10,471 bases of DNA from Desulfobulbaceae bacterium (GTDB lineage: Bacteria; Desulfobacterota; Desulfobulbia; Desulfobulbales; Desulfocapsaceae), in assembly GCA_030599175.1 (NCBI GenBank), contig JAUVON010000070.1, positions 1 to 10,471 of the forward strand, given 5' to 3'. This document shows, piece after piece, positions 6,373-10,471 of the stretch; position 1 is the stretch's first letter, and each line of letters begins with the position of its first letter. The position numbers and the translations under genes were made by a program. The notes below the pieces were generated by a model. That model was not told where the DNA came from and searched no databases. It saw only the letters and a list, made by a program, of their open reading frames with translations.

Positions 6373-9300
6373 ATGATTACTGCGATAATTGATCATTCCA
6401 TTAAAAATAAATTTCTTGTACTCGTGCTTACGGGATGTGTAATGGCAGGCGGTGTCTGGGCTATGTTCAGAATCCCTCTTGATGCAATCCCAGACCTATC
6501 CGATGTCCAGGTAATCATATTAACAGAGTTTCCGGGGCAGGCACCCCAGGTAGTTGAGGATCAGGTAACCTACCCGTTGACAACCGCGATGCTGTCAGTT
6601 CCCTATGCCAAAGTTGTACGTGGCTATTCCTTTTTTGGTATGAGTTTTACCTATGTGATTTTTGAAGACGGTACCGATATGTACTGGGCTAGAAGCAGGG
6701 TGATGGAAGCCTTGAATTATGTTTCCGGCAGGTTGCCCGATGGAGTTTCGCCAACCCTTGGCCCGGATGCTACAGGTGTAGGCTGGGTGTTTCAGTATAT
6801 CCTGGAGAGTGAAAAATATGATCTGCAGCAATTGCGTTCGATACAGGACTGGTTTTTACGTTACGAACTGACAAGTGTACCGGGGGTATCTGAGGTAGCT
6901 TCAATCGGTGGCTTTGTTAAACAGTATCAGGTGATGGTCGACCCTAACAAGCTTTTGGCCTACAACATTCCTCTGCAGAAGGTTCGCCAGGCGATCAAAC
7001 GATCAAATAATGATGTTGGAGGACGGCTTATTGAGATGGGAGAAACCGAATTTATGGTTCGGGGGCTAGGGTATATCAAATCAATAGAGGATTTGGAGAA
7101 CATCCCTGTCAGTGCAAATAAAAAGGGTACACCAGTTCTTTTGAAAAATATTGCCCGTGTCGCACTGGGACCTGAGCTTCGCAGAGGTGTGCTTGATTTT
7201 AACGGTACCGGTGAGGCTGTGGGCGGCATTATCGTCATGCGCTATGGAGAGAACGCCCTGGCTGTTATTGACAGGGTGAAAACAAGATTGGCAGAGGTCA
7301 CCTCCGGTCTGCCGGAATCCGTTTCTGTTCGTCCTGTATATGACCGTTCGGCGTTGATTCTGCGTGCTATAGAGAACCTCAAGCATACCCTGCTGGAGGA
7401 AAGTTTTATCGTTGCCCTTGTCTGTATAGTTTTTCTTTTCCATATGAGAAGTGCTCTGGTAGGCATAATAACTTTGCCCATAGGGGTGCTGGTTTCTTTT
7501 CTGATTATGGAGCGGCAGGGAATTAATGCCAATATTATGAGTCTTGGAGGAATTGCCATTGCAGTGGGGGCCATGGTTGATGCAGCCATTGTCATGGTCG
7601 AAAACGTACATAAACACCTGGAGCGTGATCGCTCTGATAAAGAGCATTGGCAGATTGTCCGGGATGCATCGGTGGAGGTGGGGCCTGCGCTCTTTTTTTC
7701 ACTCCTTATAATCGCGGTCAGTTTTCTTCCTGTTTTTACCCTGGAAGCCCAGGAAGGCAGGATGTTCAGGCCTCTGGCTTATACCAAAACCTATGCCATG
7801 CTGGGCTCAGCCATTCTGGCTATTACTCTTGTCCCTGTGTTGATGGGGTTTATGATACGTGGGAAAATCATGCCGGAACACAGAAACCCGGTGAACCGCT
7901 TTCTTGTCTGGGTTTATCATCCTGTTATCAAGCTGGTTCTTAAAATGAAGCTTGTGGTTGTGCTGCTGGCTGTGGTTGCTCTGGCGGCAGCCTGGATACC
8001 ATATAAGCGAATGGGATCTGAATTTATGCCGCCCCTTAATGAAGGCGATCTGCTCTATATGCCCACCACATTGCCGGGGATCTCTATTACCAAGGCCAAA
8101 GAATTGCTGCAGCAGACCGATCGGATAATAAAATCCTTCTGGGAAGTGGATAATGTTACCGGCAAGGTTGGCAGAGCCGAATCTGCCACGGATCCGGCAC
8201 CCCTTTCCATGTTGGAGACCATTATAACTCTTAAGCCGGAAGCCCATTGGCGTGAGGGGATGACCATGGAAAAACTGATTGACGAACTGGATAAGGCTAT
8301 CCAGTTTCCAGGGCTGACCAATGCCTGGACTATGCCGATTAAAACCAGGATTGACATGTTGTCAACGGGTATCAAGACCCCGGTTGGTTTGAAACTGATG
8401 GGTGATGATTTGCAGATTCTGACAGAGATTGGTGAGAAGGTGGAAGCTGTTATAAGAGGTGTTCCGGGAACCGCAAGTGTTTATGCAGAGAGAGTAACAG
8501 GCGGCAATTTCATCGATTTTGATATCAAGAGATCGGAGGCTGCCCGTTATGGACTGACGGTGGGAGATGTGCAGGATATCATCATGATGGCCGTTGGAGG
8601 GATGAATATCACTTCAACTGTTGAAGGGCTTGAGCGTTATCCGGTAAATCTTCGTTATGGCACAGAACTCAGGGACACCCCTGAAAAGTTAAAGCGTATC
8701 CTTATTCCTACTCCGACCGGGGCACAGATTCCCATTACCCAGGTTGCCGATATAACAATCAAGAAAGGTGCAGCCGCTATAAAAAGTGAAAACGCCAGGA
8801 AGAATGCCCTGGTCTATGTGGATATCGAAGGAGTGGATGTAGGCAGTTATGTCAAGGACGCGCAGAAGGCTGTTGCTGAGAGCGTCGATCTTCCACCAGG
8901 CTACAGTATTGTCTGGAGCGGTCAGTATGAGTATATGATCCGGGCCCAGAAGAAACTGATGGTGGTTGTACCCGCCACCTTGGTGATCATTTTCATGCTG
9001 CTCTATCTCAATTTCAAAAATATTACCGAGAGTTTGATTGTTATGTTGTCAGTCCCCTTTGCCCTTACAGGCGGTCTGTGGCTGATGGATTATATGGGCT
9101 ACAACATGAGTGTGGCAGTTGCTGTGGGTTTTATTGCCCTTGCCGGAGTTGCCGCTGAGACAGGTGTGGTGATGCTCATTTACCTTGATATTTCCTATCG
9201 CAAATATAGAGCCAGATATGGTGAGAGTTTCTGCAAAATGCACCTCAATATGGCGATTGAAGAGGGTGCGGCTTTGCGTGTGCGCCCAAAAATGATGACG

Positions 9301-9504
9301 GTGGTAGCAATCATTGCCGGTCTTACGCCAATTATGTGGAGCAGCGGAACAGGCTCGGAGGTAATGAAGCGGGTGGCAACTCCAATGGTCGGCGGTATGG
9401 TCAGTGCGACTGTTCTGACACTGGTGGTTGTCCCTGCAGTTTATGGTCTCTGGAAAGGCATTGGTCTTCCTTACAGGCCGATCTTGCAGAAGGATAAGGA
9501 GTAA
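6373..9504 (+). CDS. cusA: Heavy-metal efflux RND pump, CusA-like (Cu+/Ag+)
   Basis: A 1043-residue inner-membrane proton-driven pump of the HME-RND family, close to the 1047 residues of E. coli CusA. TM1 is at about 12-32, followed by a large periplasmic loop (about 33-335), a TM block starting near 338, a second periplasmic loop (about 545-858) and a C-terminal TM block. TM4 reads GGIAIAVGAMVDAAIVMVEN, with D403 and E410 matching the proton-relay D405/E412 of CusA. M563, M613 and M662 (in LLYMPTTLPG, APLSMLETI, RIDMLSTGIK) have the same spacing as the CusA metal-binding triad M573/M623/M672, which argues for monovalent Cu/Ag rather than CzcA-type divalent metals. M401 and M408 match the TM methionine ladder. 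K973 in RVRPK is the likely relay Lys. The start is supported by homology; its SD is remote and linked to a hairpin. Confidence 0.95.
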   Translation: MITAIIDHSIKNKFLVLVLTGCVMAGGVWAMFRIPLDAIPDLSDVQVIILTEFPGQAPQVVEDQVTYPLTTAMLSVPYAKVVRGYSFFGMSFTYVIFEDGTDMYWARSRVMEALNYVSGRLPDGVSPTLGPDATGVGWVFQYILESEKYDLQQLRSIQDWFLRYELTSVPGVSEVASIGGFVKQYQVMVDPNKLLAYNIPLQKVRQAIKRSNNDVGGRLIEMGETEFMVRGLGYIKSIEDLENIPVSANKKGTPVLLKNIARVALGPELRRGVLDFNGTGEAVGGIIVMRYGENALAVIDRVKTRLAEVTSGLPESVSVRPVYDRSALILRAIENLKHTLLEESFIVALVCIVFLFHMRSALVGIITLPIGVLVSFLIMERQGINANIMSLGGIAIAVGAMVDAAIVMVENVHKHLERDRSDKEHWQIVRDASVEVGPALFFSLLIIAVSFLPVFTLEAQEGRMFRPLAYTKTYAMLGSAILAITLVPVLMGFMIRGKIMPEHRNPVNRFLVWVYHPVIKLVLKMKLVVVLLAVVALAAAWIPYKRMGSEFMPPLNEGDLLYMPTTLPGISITKAKELLQQTDRIIKSFWEVDNVTGKVGRAESATDPAPLSMLETIITLKPEAHWREGMTMEKLIDELDKAIQFPGLTNAWTMPIKTRIDMLSTGIKTPVGLKLMGDDLQILTEIGEKVEAVIRGVPGTASVYAERVTGGNFIDFDIKRSEAARYGLTVGDVQDIIMMAVGGMNITSTVEGLERYPVNLRYGTELRDTPEKLKRILIPTPTGAQIPITQVADITIKKGAAAIKSENARKNALVYVDIEGVDVGSYVKDAQKAVAESVDLPPGYSIVWSGQYEYMIRAQKKLMVVVPATLVIIFMLLYLNFKNITESLIVMLSVPFALTGGLWLMDYMGYNMSVAVAVGFIALAGVAAETGVVMLIYLDISYRKYRARYGESFCKMHLNMAIEEGAALRVRPKMMTVVAIIAGLTPIMWSSGTGSEVMKRVATPMVGGMVSATVLTLVVVPAVYGLWKGIGLPYRPILQKDKE

Positions 9505-9540
9505 ACAGGAAAATTTAACAGGAGGGAAAAAAACGACCGT

Positions 9541-9560
9541 CATTCCCGCGCAAGGCGGGA
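9541..9560. repeat. REP-like palindrome between cusA and the Met-rich gene
   Basis: TCCCGC (9544-9549) pairs with GCGGGA (9555-9560) around GCAAG. The core CGTCATTCCCGCG...GGCGGGA resembles the widespread proteobacterial palindromic repeats of the form GTCATTCCCGCG...CGCGGGAATCC, recognised from memory. No T tract follows. Such hairpins between operon genes can stabilise the upstream mRNA or lower downstream expression. Only one copy occurs in the window. Confidence 0.55.
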
Positions 9561-9624
9561 GATAAGCGCATATTTCTATCCAGAAGGTGTTGAAATGACA
9601 AAAAACAACAAAAAGGAGAACAGT

Positions 9625-10092
9625 ATGAAAAAAATTATAACTTTAATTGCTTTAGTATGTGTGATGTTTGCTGGAAGCATCTGGGCTATGGATCATTCCA
9701 AAATGGGAAAGAAGGATAGCGGTGGGATGGAGCATGGCGGTGCGCAGGAGATGAATACCTTCAAAGAGATGGTTATGGTTGATGGTATCCATGCAGAATT
9801 CCAGGTTATGGAACTGGCAAGTATGAACATGACTGATCCCAAGGGACACACTCATCATGTGATGGCTTCATTTATGAAAGACAATGAGAAAATTACTCAG
9901 ATGGCGGGTAAAATTAAGCTCATTTCACCTTCAGGAAAGGAGCAGATTGCTACCCTTAAGGATTTCGGCAGTGGTATGTTTGCGGCAAATTTTACCATCG
10001 ATGAAAAAGGGAAGTGGGGAGTGATCTGTCTCTTTAAAGATGATGGAGGAAAACATACTGCAAAATTCTGGTATCCCCATGATGCCGCATAG
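9625..10092 (+). CDS. Small secreted Met/His-rich protein, putative copper binder
   Basis: A 155-residue periplasmic protein with a textbook signal peptide (MKKIITLIALVCVMFAGSIWA, cut after A21, shown here by its 21 residues as positions 1-21). The mature part holds 13 Met and 8 His, with dense clusters at 22-51 (M22, H24, M27, M35, H37, M43, M49, M51) and 62-84 (M62, M67, M69, H75, H77, H78, M80, M84). The C-terminal half (about 95-152) alternates short strands, ISPSGKEQIATL, GMFAANFTI and GKWGVICLF, like the YtkA/FixH-type or CopC-type beta sandwich; this is only a resemblance. It is longer than CusF and lacks an obvious CusF OB-fold pattern. AAGGAG (9613-9618) is 6 bases before 9625; an in-frame ATG at 9595 with a weaker AAGG would add 10 polar residues. 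As last gene of the cus-like cluster it is a likely metallochaperone or scavenger. Confidence 0.8.
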   Translation: MKKIITLIALVCVMFAGSIWAMDHSKMGKKDSGGMEHGGAQEMNTFKEMVMVDGIHAEFQVMELASMNMTDPKGHTHHVMASFMKDNEKITQMAGKIKLISPSGKEQIATLKDFGSGMFAANFTIDEKGKWGVICLFKDDGGKHTAKFWYPHDAA

Positions 10093-10114
10093 CGCCTGAA
10101 AGAGCTACTCTGAA

Positions 10115-10153
10115 AGTTTGTCCGGGGATAGAAAAAGTTATCTCCGGACAACT
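10115..10153. terminator. Hairpin between convergent genes, probable bidirectional terminator
   Basis: A 13-bp stem (10118-10130 with 10139-10151, one G-U pair) encloses the loop GAAAAAGT; two more pairs form at the base if T10117 bulges. It begins 26 bases after the stop of the Met-rich gene and 15 bases beyond the stop of the - strand GNAT frame, the right place for a shared terminator. There is no good T tract on either side, so rho-independent termination is not proven. Confidence 0.55.
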
Positions 10154-10165
10154 GGACTATCCAGG

Positions 10166-10471
10166 TCAGGTAAAAGGCATGTCTATCTCTATCTCTCCAC
10201 CGCCGGTATCCTCAGTGGTGAGATTGGGAAACTGCTTCTGGAACACCCGGATCATTTTTATATTTTGTGTAAGTGTGGTGGCAACAAAGCCTTTGTAACC
10301 ATTTTCTCTTGCAATGATTTCCAGAATCTCCAGCAGATATGTGCCAATTCCAAGTCCCTTGAGGTCTTCCTTGACCAGGAAGGCGACCTCTGCCTTGTCT
10401 TTTTCACACTCTGAATAGGATCATATAGCCACAATCTGTTTGCTCCGGCCAACCTGTCTGAAGCCGATAAT
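10166..10471 (-). pseudogene. C-terminal GNAT domain of a Pat-like protein, broken by in-frame TGA, partial
   Basis: On the - strand, frame from 10471, 101 codons plus stop read as the end of a GNAT acetyltransferase: AEVAFLVKEDLKGLGIGTYL (codons 27-46) carries the acetyl-CoA-binding motif A (K-G-L-G-I-G), then ILEIIARENGYKGFVATTL and NIKMIRVFQKQFPN. This resembles the GNAT domain at the C-terminus of Pat-type lysine acetyltransferases (acyl-CoA synthetase-like plus GNAT). Codon 17 (10423-10421) is TGA inside IVAI-stop-SYSE, where I expect a small residue such as Gly; GGA to TGA needs one base change. There is no usable start between the TGA and motif A. The 5' part lies outside the window, so it may be a true pseudogene, a sequence error, or a gene already inactive upstream. 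The domain call is good; the pseudogene call depends on read accuracy. Confidence 0.75.

Noticed and set aside
7081..7647. 188-codon open frame on the - strand inside cusA
   Set aside because: It is antisense to a highly conserved pump gene, has no recognisable domain, and its composition is that of a shadow frame.
10421..10423. TGA as selenocysteine, or as glycine under an alternative code
   Set aside because: The symporter and Usp genes end in TGA, and GGA glycine codons are common, so TGA is a stop here. No convincing SECIS-like hairpin directly follows the TGA, and a GNAT fold does not call for selenocysteine.

Overview
The window looks like bacterial chromosome of moderate GC, with AT-rich intergenic gaps. 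It carries a complete heavy-metal RND efflux cassette of the Cus (monovalent copper/silver) type, with ordinary housekeeping or accessory genes on both sides. The gene types, a two-ACT GcvR-like protein next to a Na+/amino-acid symporter and a Pat-type GNAT domain, together with the sequence style, suggest a deltaproteobacterial (Desulfobacterota-like) host. That placement is inference; there is no rRNA or marker gene to test it.

Layout. 1-1266 (+): an AGCS sodium:alanine/glycine symporter whose N-terminus lies outside the window. 1390-1920 (+): a double-ACT, GcvR-like regulator. 2024-2452 (-): a universal stress protein with an ATP-binding motif, convergent with the ACT gene. 2453-2806: an AT-rich gap holding the divergent promoters. 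2807-3220 (+): a small secreted Cys/His-rich protein. 3221-3583: a gap dominated by a 24-bp imperfect hairpin. 3584-4939 (+): CusC/TolC-like outer-membrane channel. 4939-6288 (+): CusB-like periplasmic adaptor. 6373-9504 (+): CusA-like RND pump. 9625-10092 (+): a small secreted Met/His-rich protein. 10166-10471 (-): the C-terminal GNAT part of a Pat-like protein, interrupted by an in-frame TGA and running off the window.

How the genes work together (inference from families). The pump, adaptor and channel should form a tripartite complex that moves Cu(I)/Ag(I) from the periplasm across the outer membrane. The pump keeps the three methionines that bind metal in E. coli CusA at exactly conserved spacing, and the adaptor keeps a Met-based metal-binding motif. 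The two flanking small secreted proteins, one rich in Cys/His and one rich in Met/His, are plausible periplasmic metal binders. No CusF-like OB-fold protein, metal-sensing regulator or P-type ATPase is visible in the window.

Most worth a second look: the nonsense codon in the GNAT gene; the long hairpin upstream of cusC; a nested hairpin before cusA that could bring a distant Shine-Dalgarno sequence to normal spacing; and the two small metal-binding candidates.
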